From Bacillota bacterium (lineage in GTDB: Bacteria > Bacillota > UBA4882 > UBA8346), in NCBI GenBank assembly GCA_023435225.1, contig JAEYRX010000022.1, positions 62,001 to 126,000 on the forward strand: 64,000 nt of DNA, in the 5' to 3' direction. Position 1 is the first letter of the stretch. Every line of letters begins with the position of its first letter. The notes beneath the pieces were generated by a model. The model made no database searches and was not told where the DNA came from. It saw nothing but the letters and a program-made list of their open reading frames with translations. The position numbers were made by a program, and so were the translations under genes. Positions 8,126 through 18,406 of this stretch are shown here, one piece after another.

Positions 8126-9609
8126 CAGATATAGCAGCAAACTGGGCCCAACGAAAAGATACCGCCCTGCTAACGGATTTATATGAACTCACCATGTTGT
8201 ATGGTTTTTGGAAATACGGACGACATCAACAGAAAGCCAGCTTTGAGTATTTTTTTCGCACCCTTCCGCCTCATAACGGTTTTGCCCTTTTTGCCGGCTT
8301 GGAACAGGTGCTGGATTATATAAGAAATTTCTCATTCAATCAAAATGATCTGGCATATCTAAAGCAGCTTGGTTTCGAGGCCGCTTTTTTGGATTATTTA
8401 CGAAACTTACAACTTAATATTAACTTATGGGCGGTTCCCGAAGGAACTGTTGTTTTCCCCCATGAACCAATCCTGCGGATTGAAGGAGAATTAGGTATTT
8501 TACAATTATTAGAAACTTTTTTGCTTAATGCTTTAAACTATCCTACTTTAGTGGCCACCAAAGCTGCCAGGGTTTGTTATGCGGCTCAAGGTGAGCCGGT
8601 AATGGAATTTGGCCTACGCCGGGCCCAAGGACCCGACGGAGGTTTAGTAGGTGCGAGGGCTGCAATAATCGGGGGCTGTAGCGGCACTTCAAATGTTCTA
8701 GCCGCTAAACTTTTTAACCTTAAAACTTTGGGAACCCATGCTCATAGCTGGGTAATGAGCTTTAATACGGAAATAGAGGCTTTTCGGGCTTATGCCGCTG
8801 TTTTCCCTAATAATATAACTTTGTTGGTGGATACATACGATCCGTTGGAGAGCGGTATCCCAAATGCCATCAAAGTCTTTACCGAATTGCGCCAGCAAGG
8901 TATCAACTGCCGTGGTGCAATCCGGCTGGACTCCGGCGACCTGGCTAAATTATCCAAAGAAGCCTGGCGGCAATTTCAGGAGGCCGGATTTGAGGAGCCG
9001 GTTATTGTTGCTTCTAATGAATTGGATGAAGATTTAATAGCCGAATTAAAAAGACAAGGCGCCAAAATCAATTCTTGGGGAGTAGGGACTCATCTAATAA
9101 CCGCCAGTAATTGTCCGGCTTTAGGCGGAGTCTATAAACTGGTAGCTATAAAAAATGGTGATACTTGGGAACCAAAAATAAAAATCTCCGGAAACATCGC
9201 CAAGATTACTGATCCCGGGCGTAAAAGAATAATCCGTTATTATAATGCGGAAAACAAACCTTTGGCCGACGTTCTTTACCTGGAAGGTGAGGTTGTACAA
9301 ACCGGTAAAATTACCACCCATGACCGGGAAAACTTATTAAAGGAAGTATTTTTTAAGTCGGAATTCTATCAAGAATTATCAATAAAAATAATTGAGAAAG
9401 GCAAAATCCTGGTTGAATCAACTCCGGTGCTGGAGATAAGAGAAAAAGCCCAACAAAATCTAAACGAGTTTGCCGATGAATACCGCCGTTTGCGTTATCC
9501 GCAAACATACGATCTTTTATTATCTCCGGAAACAGCCCGGGTAAAACAAGCCCTTTTGGAAGCAGCCAACTTTTACCGGACCGAAACTGCAGCCGGAGAA
9601 GAAAGTTAA
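8122..9609 (+). CDS. pncB: nicotinate phosphoribosyltransferase PncB
   Basis: A 495-residue enzyme of the bacterial NAPRTase family that joins nicotinate and PRPP to give nicotinate mononucleotide. Family features include LTDLYELTMLYGFW at the N-terminus, the conserved FGLRRAQGPDG loop, GTHAHSWVMSF with the catalytic histidine, and IRLDSGDLAKLS. It follows pncA with an overlapping start, so product of the first enzyme feeds the second. A strong stem-loop follows 3 bases after the stop. Confidence 0.96.
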   Translation: MTDIAANWAQRKDTALLTDLYELTMLYGFWKYGRHQQKASFEYFFRTLPPHNGFALFAGLEQVLDYIRNFSFNQNDLAYLKQLGFEAAFLDYLRNLQLNINLWAVPEGTVVFPHEPILRIEGELGILQLLETFLLNALNYPTLVATKAARVCYAAQGEPVMEFGLRRAQGPDGGLVGARAAIIGGCSGTSNVLAAKLFNLKTLGTHAHSWVMSFNTEIEAFRAYAAVFPNNITLLVDTYDPLESGIPNAIKVFTELRQQGINCRGAIRLDSGDLAKLSKEAWRQFQEAGFEEPVIVASNELDEDLIAELKRQGAKINSWGVGTHLITASNCPALGGVYKLVAIKNGDTWEPKIKISGNIAKITDPGRKRIIRYYNAENKPLADVLYLEGEVVQTGKITTHDRENLLKEVFFKSEFYQELSIKIIEKGKILVESTPVLEIREKAQQNLNEFADEYRRLRYPQTYDLLLSPETARVKQALLEAANFYRTETAAGEES

Positions 9610-9612
9610 AAA

Positions 9613-9640
9613 CAAGCCGGGGTTCAACCCGGCTTGCTTT
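9613..9640. terminator. bidirectional terminator between pncB and the GH15 gene
   Basis: A 9-bp GC-rich stem (CAAGCCGGG / CCCGGCTTG) with a 6-base loop, with T-rich sequence on the plus side and A-rich sequence on the left that reads as a U-tract on the minus strand. It sits between convergent genes and can serve both. Confidence 0.85.
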
Positions 9641-9666
9641 ATAGAAACTTTAACATATAAGCCAAA

Positions 9667-10749
9667 CTATATATTTGCTTCTATTTCGGTGAGTAATACT
9701 AAATACATTGCGTGCGACCAAAGTAACGGTTTGGCTATCTGCCCCCAGCGTTCAACCCATTGTTCAATATAACTTTCATTATTTGGATGTTCAACTACTT
9801 GTTCAGGCATATTCCCATTATTATCGGCATGGCTTTCAACCCAGTTCAAAATATGTGAAGCATCATCAATTTTACCAACCTTACAATAATACCAACCAAG
9901 CCAACTTGATAGCAATAACCATTCACCACCGCCATAATAATTATCCTCCGGATAACGGTGTACTCCCCCTCCATGTAATAATTGAGTCTCTATCTCCCGA
10001 ACCGTATTTTTCATAATCTCATCATCATAACGGAATAAATCAAAAGGTAAACACGCCCATAACAAACTGGCGTCAATATTGTCTGTTCCGACATATTTGG
10101 TTAAATGGCTGTTAATTATACAATTTTCTTTAATAAAACCAGATATGGAAGCTAAACAATCATCGATTTCTCTTTCCTGTAGATAATAATTAATACTCTT
10201 TAACCCTCCGAATATACAAGCCAAAGTTGCCGTATGAATTTTATCCCCAAATTCTTCCCAGCAATCAAAATTAGGGGTATCCCAAAAGGTCGTCAAATAT
10301 GATATGGTAGTTTTTATACTCTCACTAAATTCAAATAACAATTCGTTTCTTTCAGTAATCTTAATATGCACAGCCAAAGCCCATAACCAAGTTCCATAAC
10401 CGTCCAATTGAAAATTAGTCCAATCATCGCCGGCTTCCAACCCATTCATTGTATAACGGGTCGGCAGGAATTCTCGAGGATCAATAGTTTCACCCTTTTG
10501 TTTTTTGGTTAAAAGAGTCTCGACTTTGTAACTATAACGCTTCACAGTTCGATTGACCCAATTGAAGAATTCTTCCGCTGATTGATATTCTCCCGCCAAA
10601 TCCATTGCAAAAGCAATAAAACTTCCGTCCCTAAGCCAGCAGAATTTATAGTTTTTAAAATTAGGGGAAGCTACAAAGGCTCCATTATTAGCTTGATTTT
10701 CTTTTATTATCTGAATGCTTTTCTCCCTTAATAACATCTTCCCCTCCAT
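9667..10749 (-). CDS. glycoside hydrolase family 15 (glucoamylase-like) protein
   Basis: An (alpha/alpha)6-barrel protein of about 360 residues with the GH15 layout. The two acidic catalytic positions appear in CWEEFGDKIHTAT (general acid) and GNMPEQV (general base); FCWLRDGSF near the N-terminus and WTNFQLDGYG are also conserved features. It has no signal peptide or starch-binding domain, so it probably acts on intracellular alpha-glucans, oligosaccharides or trehalose; the substrate cannot be told. Frame runs up to a GTG at 10785 that lies within an intergenic repeat; ATG 10749 (AAGG eight bases upstream) or ATG 10737 is more likely. Confidence 0.85.
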   Translation of the reverse strand: MEGKMLLREKSIQIIKENQANNGAFVASPNFKNYKFCWLRDGSFIAFAMDLAGEYQSAEEFFNWVNRTVKRYSYKVETLLTKKQKGETIDPREFLPTRYTMNGLEAGDDWTNFQLDGYGTWLWALAVHIKITERNELLFEFSESIKTTISYLTTFWDTPNFDCWEEFGDKIHTATLACIFGGLKSINYYLQEREIDDCLASISGFIKENCIINSHLTKYVGTDNIDASLLWACLPFDLFRYDDEIMKNTVREIETQLLHGGGVHRYPEDNYYGGGEWLLLSSWLGWYYCKVGKIDDASHILNWVESHADNNGNMPEQVVEHPNNESYIEQWVERWGQIAKPLLWSHAMYLVLLTEIEANI

Positions 10750-10765
10750 CAATCCGACCTTAAAA

Positions 10766-10856
10766 CCATTATGATACTGAGACACAGAGACACTGAGATT
10801 AAAATATTTTTCCTCCGGGCCTTTCTCTGTGTCTCAGTGCCTCTGTGTTTATTGTA
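10766..10856. repeat. inverted pair of ACACAGAGRCACTGAGA-type repeats
   Basis: GAGACACAGAGACACTGAGA on the left is repeated inverted on the right (ctctgtgtctcagtgcctctgtgt), making a long imperfect hairpin upstream of the GH15 gene. Related words occur at 14700, 24690, 39515 and 41840. Confidence 0.7.
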
Positions 10857-10880
10857 TTGAAATGTTTTTATTACAAAAAC

Positions 10881-11528
10881 TTATAACAATCTCATTAAGT
10901 CCATCGGATTTTCAACCAAAGCTTTAGCCCCTGCTGCCGAAAGCTCATCGGCGGTCCGAAATCCCCATAAAGCGCCAACCGGATACATGCCGGCCGAATT
11001 AGCGGTCTTCATGTCGGTATCGGTATCTCCCAAATAAAGTACTTCTTCAGGTAAAATATTCAAATCAACAGCTATCTCTAGAGCGCCGGTTGGGTCAGGC
11101 TTTTTAGGAATTTGAGGCTTAGCCCCTAAAACCTGGTTAAAACGCCAATGCGGCAGTATCCTCGATACAACCTCTTGAGTTAAATCATGGGGTTTATTTG
11201 ATAAAATCGCTAACTTAAGACCCCTTGCTACCAGACTCTCTAACATCTCAGGGATCCCTTTATAAGTCCGGGTTTTTTCGTTATAGTGTTTACGATACTC
11301 TTCACGCATAACCGATATAAATTTATTTGTTTCAGCTTCCGGAACATCGGGAGGTAAAGCTCTTCTTACTAATTTATCAACCCCATCCCCGATAAAGTAT
11401 TTGTACTCTTCCAGCGTATGAGTTGGATATCCATTCCTTTCCAGCACTAAGTTCATCGAGGTAGCTAAATCTTCCAAAGTATTTAATAATGTTCCGTCAA
11501 GATCGAATAGTACGGCCTTGTATTTCAT
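10881..11528 (-). CDS. gph: HAD-superfamily phosphatase, phosphoglycolate phosphatase-like
   Basis: A 215-residue HAD hydrolase with all four motifs: LFDLDGTLLN (nucleophile and acid Asp), ILSNKP (Ser/Asn), K in PQIPKKPDP, and LYLGDTDTDMKTA. The helical cap of subclass I is present. Closest in type to phosphoglycolate phosphatase or PpaX-like pyrophosphatase; substrate unproven. The ATG is preceded by GCGAGGTTG. Confidence 0.85.
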   Translation of the reverse strand: MKYKAVLFDLDGTLLNTLEDLATSMNLVLERNGYPTHTLEEYKYFIGDGVDKLVRRALPPDVPEAETNKFISVMREEYRKHYNEKTRTYKGIPEMLESLVARGLKLAILSNKPHDLTQEVVSRILPHWRFNQVLGAKPQIPKKPDPTGALEIAVDLNILPEEVLYLGDTDTDMKTANSAGMYPVGALWGFRTADELSAAGAKALVENPMDLMRLL

Positions 11529-11622
11529 TCGGCAACCTCGCTTTAAATTTAATTTTTATCTCAATTTATTTATTTCTTTTTTTTCTACTGATAACCTATT
11601 ACAAACAAGTTAACTCCCTTTT

Positions 11623-12786
11623 TCAATTTTGAAAACCGATTATATTTTTATTATTTATACTAATCGCTAATACCCAGGTCTCTTGGTTCCAATCATATTC
11701 TATTTCCGGCCAAACACTTGTTAAATCTCCAAGTTGGACCCAGAACCTCCCACCGTAATCTGCACCGGGAATCATTATTTTATTGCAAATAGCCACTGCT
11801 GACCTTCCATCCCATGAAAAGGGGGCGCCAAGCTTTTTAGCCAGTTCCTTAAGATTGATAACTACCTGTTTATTATTCCAGCGTATAGAGTTAGGTAGTT
11901 CTCTCCCATTTAATACTAATCTTAACGGACAAATCTTTAAAGTGTTGGCCACTTTGTCCCATAAGTATTTGTAATTTCTACCATACTGGTTTTCCAAATC
12001 AAGTTGTAAATACCCAGGAAATAATGTATTATCACCATCATTACCACTTATAGCCCGAAATTCATTTATAGCCAGATAAATATTATCGCTCCAACTAAAA
12101 CAATCATTAGCCATATAATCCCCTTCTACTTTAACCACCCGAGGGACTTCCACTTTAATTTGGTTTTTATCTTTAATTAAATCATTTAACGCGCTCCAAT
12201 GCGGACTATAAATCCAATAAAAACTCTCAATCACTGTACGAATCTCTTCCTCCTGATTAACTAAATGATAAACATCAGGAAAGAGTTCCAACCACATCAG
12301 ATTCTTTTCGTCAATAAAAGCATTAACTGTTTCATAGGTAACCAGCACTGGAGTTCCTATTGGTATTAAATTATACAGTTCTTGAATATCCTTATTTCGA
12401 AGCCGGAAACAACCGGATGAGGCGGAAGTTCCAATCGACCAAGGGATGTTGTTCCCATGAATACCGTAACTGGCTTTGTTTAAACCAAGCCAATATTTAC
12501 CTAACGGGTTCTTCGGTCCTGGCGGTACCGGTTTTTTCCCATCGGGTGGATACCAAGTCGGATTAACCACTTTATTGGCTATCCAAAAATCTCCCTGCGG
12601 CGAAGGCGTATTACTTTTCCCTACAGCTACCGGGAAAGTCCGATAACAAATCCCAGCATTAAATAAATATAATTTAAACTCGGGTATATTTATCTTAATT
12701 ACCCAAGTATTCTCCTCCCAAACCATTCCGGTTGATAATAAACAAGAAAATAAAATACCTAACAGGCAGATTTTAAACTTAAACAT
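11623..12786 (-). CDS. L,D-transpeptidase (YkuD domain) with C-terminal extension
   Basis: A 387-residue secreted or anchored protein: the first 20 residues form a signal peptide (LLGILFSCLLSTGMVW). Residues about 25-150 form a YkuD domain with NTPSPQGDFWI and the catalytic signature YGIHGN...SSGCFRL. The enzyme cross-links peptidoglycan stem peptides (3-3 links) or attaches proteins to them. The C-terminal half has a segment like copper amine oxidase N-terminal / stalk domains (VLNGRELP...VVINLKELAKKLGA...WDGRSAVAI), a frequent extracellular fusion in clostridia. Confidence 0.87.
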   Translation of the reverse strand: MFKFKICLLGILFSCLLSTGMVWEENTWVIKINIPEFKLYLFNAGICYRTFPVAVGKSNTPSPQGDFWIANKVVNPTWYPPDGKKPVPPGPKNPLGKYWLGLNKASYGIHGNNIPWSIGTSASSGCFRLRNKDIQELYNLIPIGTPVLVTYETVNAFIDEKNLMWLELFPDVYHLVNQEEEIRTVIESFYWIYSPHWSALNDLIKDKNQIKVEVPRVVKVEGDYMANDCFSWSDNIYLAINEFRAISGNDGDNTLFPGYLQLDLENQYGRNYKYLWDKVANTLKICPLRLVLNGRELPNSIRWNNKQVVINLKELAKKLGAPFSWDGRSAVAICNKIMIPGADYGGRFWVQLGDLTSVWPEIEYDWNQETWVLAISINNKNIIGFQN

Positions 12787-12927
12787 AAATAAACCCCCAT
12801 CGGATTAATCCTACTTAGGATTCCTTTGGAGGTATTGGTCTATTCATATTTGAATTATACTTATGGTGACTATACATAGGCCTACTAGGTCCGTACCGTA
12901 TGAACGTCGCAGCAGCCTTTAATATTT

Positions 12928-14571
12928 TCATTCTTTTTCAAATAAATCGATAAATTGAAATCTCTCTACATCAAACAATCCCTTATCGCTTATTTTAATT
13001 GCGGGTATTACCAACAAGGACATAAAAGACATTGTCATAAAAGGGTCTTTTAACGTTGAGCCCAATTGTTCTTTGGCAAATTTAGCTAATTGTTCATATT
13101 CTTGAGCTACTCGAAAACCGCCCTCCACACTCATCAATCCGGCTACCGGCAAAGGCAATAGTTCCGATTTATCTCCGGCTACCGCCGCCAAGCCGCCCCG
13201 TGCTTTAATTATTAAATTGACAACATTAGCAATATCCTGGTCATTTACTCCAACCGCAATGATATTATGGGAATCATGGGCTACTGAAGAAGCAATGGCG
13301 CCGGTTTTGAGACCGAAATTTTTTATGAAAGCCACCGCCGGTGGTGTATCCACATAACGATTTACTACTGCTATTTTTAAAATATCAATCTCCGGGTTAG
13401 AAACTATGTTACCAACAACAACTTTAGGTTCAACGGTAATCTTATTGGTAACCAGCTCCCCATCAAGGGCTTCTATAACTTTTATTCTTCCTGGTAAAGC
13501 CTTGACTGTAAAATCAGAAGCTTGTTTCGGCTTTATTTTAAGGTTGTTAATGATTCCGGCTTTGGATTGCGGTTCCAAACTTCGGCCGTTTTCAGCTACC
13601 AATCTTCCATCAATATAAGTTTTTAAAATGTTAAATTCTTCAAAACTATCGATTATCAGAAAATCAGCCGGATCTCCTTTTTGGAGTAACCCAACATCCA
13701 AATTATAATGTTTTACCGGGTTAACGGAAGCGCATTTTAGAACCTTAAATTTATCATACCCCATATTGAAAGCTTGTTTCATAATACCGTTAATATGGCT
13801 TTTCACCAACTCATTAGGATGTTTATCATCACAACAAAACATACATAAGTCGGAATATTCGTTGATTAACCCAATAAGCTCGGTAAAATTCTTGGCGGCT
13901 GTCCCTTCCCGGATTAAAATCTTCATTCCGGCTTTAACTTTCTCTAGTCCTTCTTCAAACTGATAAGCTTCATGATCGGTCGAAATCCCGGCCTCAATAT
14001 ATTTTAATAATTCTTCACCTTTTAAACCCGGCGCATGTCCATCAATCGGTTTACCGTATTTTTGGGCGATCGTTATTTTTGATAATATACCGGGGTCATC
14101 GGCTAATACTCCGGGGAAATTCATCATTTCACTTAGATTATTTAATTTGTCCTTGTGGAATAATATTTCAGTTTCTTCAGCGGTTATCCTGGCTCCCGAG
14201 GTTTCAAAGTCAGTGGCCGGCACACAGGATGGAACCCCGAAATAAAATTTGAAGGGGACCTTTTTTCCATTGTCAATCATATAACGGATTCCTTCAATTC
14301 CTAAGACATTAGCCATCTCATGAGGGTCGGAAACAACTGCTACCGTTCCGTGTATCACCGCTAATCTAGCGAACTCCGAAGGAACCAGCATCGAACTTTC
14401 AATATGAATGTGTGCGTCAACTAAACCGGGAATTATAAAATAATCATACTTTTGGTTATTGGGTATGATTTCAGTAATTTTACCTCCGGAGATTTTTAAA
14501 GTCCCCGGAAAGATTTTAGAATTAATTAAATCTACTATATTCCCGGAAATTTTATTGACTTTCCTAAACAT
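12928..14571 (-). CDS. ade: adenine deaminase AdeC
   Basis: A 547-residue amidohydrolase that turns adenine into hypoxanthine in purine salvage. The metal-binding motif is GLVDAHIHIESSM, followed by DPHEMANVLG, DGHAPGL and the late FCCDDKHPNE segment, as in bacterial adenine deaminases. The length is close to the family norm. The start has AAGGAGG seven bases upstream. No purine riboswitch is apparent in the 200 bp upstream. Confidence 0.94.
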   Translation of the reverse strand: MFRKVNKISGNIVDLINSKIFPGTLKISGGKITEIIPNNQKYDYFIIPGLVDAHIHIESSMLVPSEFARLAVIHGTVAVVSDPHEMANVLGIEGIRYMIDNGKKVPFKFYFGVPSCVPATDFETSGARITAEETEILFHKDKLNNLSEMMNFPGVLADDPGILSKITIAQKYGKPIDGHAPGLKGEELLKYIEAGISTDHEAYQFEEGLEKVKAGMKILIREGTAAKNFTELIGLINEYSDLCMFCCDDKHPNELVKSHINGIMKQAFNMGYDKFKVLKCASVNPVKHYNLDVGLLQKGDPADFLIIDSFEEFNILKTYIDGRLVAENGRSLEPQSKAGIINNLKIKPKQASDFTVKALPGRIKVIEALDGELVTNKITVEPKVVVGNIVSNPEIDILKIAVVNRYVDTPPAVAFIKNFGLKTGAIASSVAHDSHNIIAVGVNDQDIANVVNLIIKARGGLAAVAGDKSELLPLPVAGLMSVEGGFRVAQEYEQLAKFAKEQLGSTLKDPFMTMSFMSLLVIPAIKISDKGLFDVERFQFIDLFEKE

Positions 14572-14772
14572 AGCGCCTCCTTTTCAACCAAGAACATAAC
14601 TATCTTACTTAGATTAATTGTCAATGGTAATCCGAAAATTGTCAATTAAAATGTGATGTATTGGCCAAAAAAATAAAAAGCATCGATAGCATTTTCTAGA
14701 AAAACACGAAATCACAGAAAAGAAACCTCTGTGCCTCTGTGGCAAATGAAGTTTTTATCCCCCATTTGAAGA

Positions 14773-15672
14773 TCATAAAAACTCCAATAATGCTAACAAT
14801 CCGAAAATAGTAATAAATATCCAGGTCGACCAGTGTTTAAAAATTTGTCCCAGCCCTTCCTTCCCTGTTTCGATAGCTTTAAACCCTTTTTGATTATGTA
14901 ACAATAACAGCAATAAAATAACTCCTGCTATTATAAAAGTCGGTAAGGCTGTTATTAGATCTTGAACTGTAACTAACCTGGATTCCCATATATTTGGATC
15001 AAAATACGCCACTGTTAATGTTAAACCGTTATTAAAAAAATGGGCAATAATCGCCGGAAAAATAGAGTCAGTCCGGCATACCAGCCAACCGCAAAGTAAA
15101 CCCAAAATAAAGGGCCCCCAAAAGTTGCTGATACTCAAATGAGCCATACCGAAAAATAAAGCGCTAATGAAAACAGCTCTCCCGGTAGTTATAAACTTTT
15201 GGTATCCCGTCAATACCAATCCCCGAAAAAGCGCCTCCTCTGCCAAGGCAGGAAACAAAGCTATCGCTGCCAAAGTTAGTAGGAAATCTTTAATGTTTTC
15301 TGGTTGGGGAATTTTCGGTTCCGGTAAAGTCCCTAAATTCTGTATATAAAAGCGAAATAATTGATCAATAAAAGAAGCTACATAAATCCCAGCGGCAATT
15401 GTAATTAAAGTAAGTCCAATCTCTTTAATCCCAGGTATTTTTAATCTAAAAGCAGCCTTAATATCCATACCCTGAAAACCAACGAATACGATTGTCAACA
15501 CCAATATAAAAGATTCCATAATAAAACTGCTTAAAACAACCTCTTTAAAAATAATTCCACTAAAAATAACCAGAAATATATTAAAGACTAAATATAGATT
15601 AATCTTACCAATAGAAATATTATCGGAAATAATTCCGGTTATTGGTTTCAGTTCAGGAATATTGGTACTCAT
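14773..15672 (-). CDS. CPBP-family intramembrane glutamic endopeptidase
   Basis: A 299-residue polytopic membrane protein with roughly eight hydrophobic segments. The CPBP (CAAX protease/Abi) signatures are ALAEEALFRGLVL, ALFFGMAHLS and IAHFFNN, which give the catalytic Glu-Glu and metal/His residues. The function of bacterial members is mostly unknown (prenyl-protein processing, bacteriocin immunity). The start overlaps the dinB stop by four bases (ATGA), so it is probably translated with dinB by position rather than by function. Confidence 0.85.
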   Translation of the reverse strand: MSTNIPELKPITGIISDNISIGKINLYLVFNIFLVIFSGIIFKEVVLSSFIMESFILVLTIVFVGFQGMDIKAAFRLKIPGIKEIGLTLITIAAGIYVASFIDQLFRFYIQNLGTLPEPKIPQPENIKDFLLTLAAIALFPALAEEALFRGLVLTGYQKFITTGRAVFISALFFGMAHLSISNFWGPFILGLLCGWLVCRTDSIFPAIIAHFFNNGLTLTVAYFDPNIWESRLVTVQDLITALPTFIIAGVILLLLLLHNQKGFKAIETGKEGLGQIFKHWSTWIFITIFGLLALLEFL

Positions 15673-16862
15673 TTTACCTGCCTTTTAATATGCAAAATTG
15701 TCCCTTTGGTAACAATCTCCTCACCAAACCGATCCCTTAACTCATCAACCGTCCGGTGCAGATTTCCTAAATCTTTTCCAATTTCTACCGGCCGACTGTC
15801 TTCTTCGAATAGCCCTAATTGGGTTGAGTTAACGCTACCGAAACCACTGACACTAACCCCAATTAATCTAACTTTTTTAACGCCCCAGTTAACTTCATTG
15901 GCCAACTTTAATGCTTCCCGATAAATCGTTTCTTCATAATCAGTGGCTTCTTCCAGCGTAGTTCTTTTAGTTAAGGTCTTAAAGTCACAATCCCTAAGCT
16001 TTAGAGTAATAGTTCTGCCTTTCAAACAATGCTGCCGTAGCCGCCGGGCGACTTGTTCCGAAAGCCAGAGCAATACCCCGGCCAAATACTGCCGGTCATC
16101 GGTATCAACCTGAAATGTAGTCTCATGTCCAATACTTTTCGCTTCTCCGTCCGGTTCTACCGGCCTTTCATCCTGTCCCTGGGCCAACCGATAAAGATCA
16201 ACTCCGGCTTCACCCAAAGTTTTCGCAATCAAATCCGGAGTTGCCTTACGTAACATCCCAATAGTCCTTATCCCCAATTTTGATAATTGCTCGGCTGTTT
16301 TAGGCCCTACCCCCCAAAGCTTGGTTACTGGTAAATCCTCTAAAATCTCCGAAACATTTTCCATGGAAATTATCACAAAACCTTTTGGTTTTCGTAAATC
16401 CGATGCTAATTTGGCCAGAAATTTATTTGGGGCAATCCCGATAGAGGCCGTAAGCCCGACCTCTGATTCGATCCTATCTGCAATCTGTCGGCCAATCTCC
16501 TCTATTGGACCAAAAATCCGCTCAGAACCGGTTAAGTCTAGAAAAGCCTCATCAAGAGAGAGCGGTTCTACCAGCGGGGTATATTCCGCTAAAATTTTCA
16601 TAATCTGCCGGGATACTTCCGCATAGCGCTCGCCGCGGACCGGTACGAAAACACCATGGGGGCAACGGCGAAAAGCCTCTCCTATCGGCATTGCCGACCG
16701 TACCCCAAATTTTCTAGCTTCATAGGAGCAAGTAGAAACTACTCCCCGGCCCCTGGGGTCGGCACCGACAATTACCGGTTTTCCTCTATAAAGCGGGTTA
16801 TCCATCTGTTCCACCGCCGCAAAAAAAGCATCCATATCAATGTGTAGAATTTTTCGGGCCAA
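15669..16862 (-). CDS. dinB: DNA polymerase IV (Y family)
   Basis: A 397-residue translesion polymerase. Visible motifs are ILHIDMDAFFAAVEQ (catalytic Asp), the steric/finger region PVIVGADPRGRGVVSTCSYEAR, SLDEAFLD (catalytic Asp-Glu), and the helix-hairpin-helix LWGVGPKTAEQLSKLGI, followed by the little-finger domain. Translation starts at TTG 16862, eight bases after AGGAG. No LexA-type box is evident in the 250 bp upstream. Confidence 0.95.
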   Translation of the reverse strand: MARKILHIDMDAFFAAVEQMDNPLYRGKPVIVGADPRGRGVVSTCSYEARKFGVRSAMPIGEAFRRCPHGVFVPVRGERYAEVSRQIMKILAEYTPLVEPLSLDEAFLDLTGSERIFGPIEEIGRQIADRIESEVGLTASIGIAPNKFLAKLASDLRKPKGFVIISMENVSEILEDLPVTKLWGVGPKTAEQLSKLGIRTIGMLRKATPDLIAKTLGEAGVDLYRLAQGQDERPVEPDGEAKSIGHETTFQVDTDDRQYLAGVLLWLSEQVARRLRQHCLKGRTITLKLRDCDFKTLTKRTTLEEATDYEETIYREALKLANEVNWGVKKVRLIGVSVSGFGSVNSTQLGLFEEDSRPVEIGKDLGNLHRTVDELRDRFGEEIVTKGTILHIKRQVK

Positions 16863-17046
16863 ATTAATTACTCCTAATAAAATTTAATTATGGTTTAAAA
16901 AAATGACCTAACGTTATTACAAAACTTTAAAGCATTTATTTAAAAACATATATGTAAAATTAATTTTTTAATTCACTTTATTTTATTAAATTAATAAAAG
17001 ATCGTTCGGCAATAACTACTTTGATTCCTTTTTTATCAAATCTTAA

Positions 17047-17074
17047 TTGAAGCCTGGAAACAATATGATATAAT
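17047..17074 (+). promoter_or_regulatory. sigma-A-type promoter for proA
   Basis: TTGAAG, a 16-base spacer, and TATAAT lie 37-64 bp upstream of the proA start. The rest of the gap from 16863 is AT-rich without further features I can name. Confidence 0.65.
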
Positions 17075-17110
17075 GATAAAAATTCAATAAATTAAAGTGA
17101 GGCGACTAAT

Positions 17111-18406
17111 ATGAATATCCGGGAAATGGCCGCTGCCGCTAAAAATGCCGCTATAAATCTAGCTGCTTGTGATACAGCCTTAAAAAATCGGGCATTAGAG
17201 CAAATTGCCTTAATATTGGAAAAAAACAAAGAAACTATTATCCAGGCCAATCAGGAAGATTTAAAAAGAAGTGAACAGGAAAAACTGACCGCTCCCTTGT
17301 TAAAAAGGCTAAAATTTGACGAAACTAAAATAAACGATGTAGTAGCCGGGATTCGAAGTTTAATCAACCTGGAAGATCCGGTAGGTAAGACCTTACTTGC
17401 CAATGAATTAGATCAAGGTTTGGATCTTTACCGGGTTACTTCTCCTATCGGTGTTATCGGAGTGATTTTCGAGTCTCGTCCTGATGCCTTGGTCCAAATC
17501 TCTACCCTTTGCTTGAAGAGCGGAAACAGCGTTTTGTTAAAAGGCGGTTCGGAAGCATCAGCAACTAACCGGATCTTGACGGATTTAATTAACCATGCAA
17601 CGGTGGAAGCAGGTATCCCGCCAGGATGGATTAACCTTCTAGAGACCCGAGCCGATGTAAATGAGATGTTGAAGTTGGATGAATATATCGATCTGCTTAT
17701 TCCCCGTGGTTCAAATGAATTCGTCCGCTATATCATGGATAATTCCCGTATTCCGGTAATGGGGCATGCCGACGGTATCTGCCATTGTTATGTTGATGAA
17801 TCTGCTGATCCCGAGATGGCGATCCGGGTTGTCGTAGATTCGAAAATACAATATGTAGCTGTCTGTAATGCCTTGGAAACCCTCTTGGTTCACCGGAATA
17901 TCGCGCCAAAATTCTTACCATTATTAAAAGCAGCTATGGACCACAAAGAAGTAGAACTTTTCGGTTGTCCAAAAACACGCCAAATTATTGAGGTAGCTCC
18001 TGCCACTGAAAAAGACTGGGAAACCGAGTACTTGGACTATAAATTGGCTGTTAAAGTAGTAGAAAATTTGGATGAAGCTATTGGCCATATCAACCAATAC
18101 GGCTCCGGCCATACCGATAGCATAGTAACCAAAAACGCCTCAAACGCCGGAAAGTTTATGAGCTTGGTAGACTCCGGAAATGTCTTCTGGAATTGCTCAA
18201 CCCGGTTTAGTGACGGTTACAAGTATGGTTTTGGAGCTGAAGTTGGAATCAGTACCAGCAAGATTCATGCCCGCGGTCCGGTAGGTCTTGAAGGCTTACT
18301 TAGCTATAAATACAAATTAATCGGTAACGGCCAAATAGTCGAAGATTATGCCAAAAAAAACAAGACTTTTACACATAAAAAATTAGAGAAAAAATGCCCG
18401 GTATAA
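17111..18406 (+). CDS. proA: glutamate-5-semialdehyde dehydrogenase ProA
   Basis: A 431-residue aldehyde-dehydrogenase family enzyme that reduces gamma-glutamyl phosphate in proline synthesis. Family features include VIFESRPDA, LLKGGSEA, LIPRGSNEFVRYIM, the catalytic cysteine in YVAVCNALETLL, and SGHTDSIVT near the end. Length is normal. proB is not adjacent, which is unusual but not rare. A clear promoter and GTGAGGCG ribosome site precede it. Confidence 0.96.
   Translation: MNIREMAAAAKNAAINLAACDTALKNRALEQIALILEKNKETIIQANQEDLKRSEQEKLTAPLLKRLKFDETKINDVVAGIRSLINLEDPVGKTLLANELDQGLDLYRVTSPIGVIGVIFESRPDALVQISTLCLKSGNSVLLKGGSEASATNRILTDLINHATVEAGIPPGWINLLETRADVNEMLKLDEYIDLLIPRGSNEFVRYIMDNSRIPVMGHADGICHCYVDESADPEMAIRVVVDSKIQYVAVCNALETLLVHRNIAPKFLPLLKAAMDHKEVELFGCPKTRQIIEVAPATEKDWETEYLDYKLAVKVVENLDEAIGHINQYGSGHTDSIVTKNASNAGKFMSLVDSGNVFWNCSTRFSDGYKYGFGAEVGISTSKIHARGPVGLEGLLSYKYKLIGNGQIVEDYAKKNKTFTHKKLEKKCPV

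Noticed and set aside
14572..14772. Possible purine riboswitch upstream of adenine deaminase
   Set aside because: No conserved purine-aptamer core or two-loop arrangement can be found; only repeats and AT-rich sequence.
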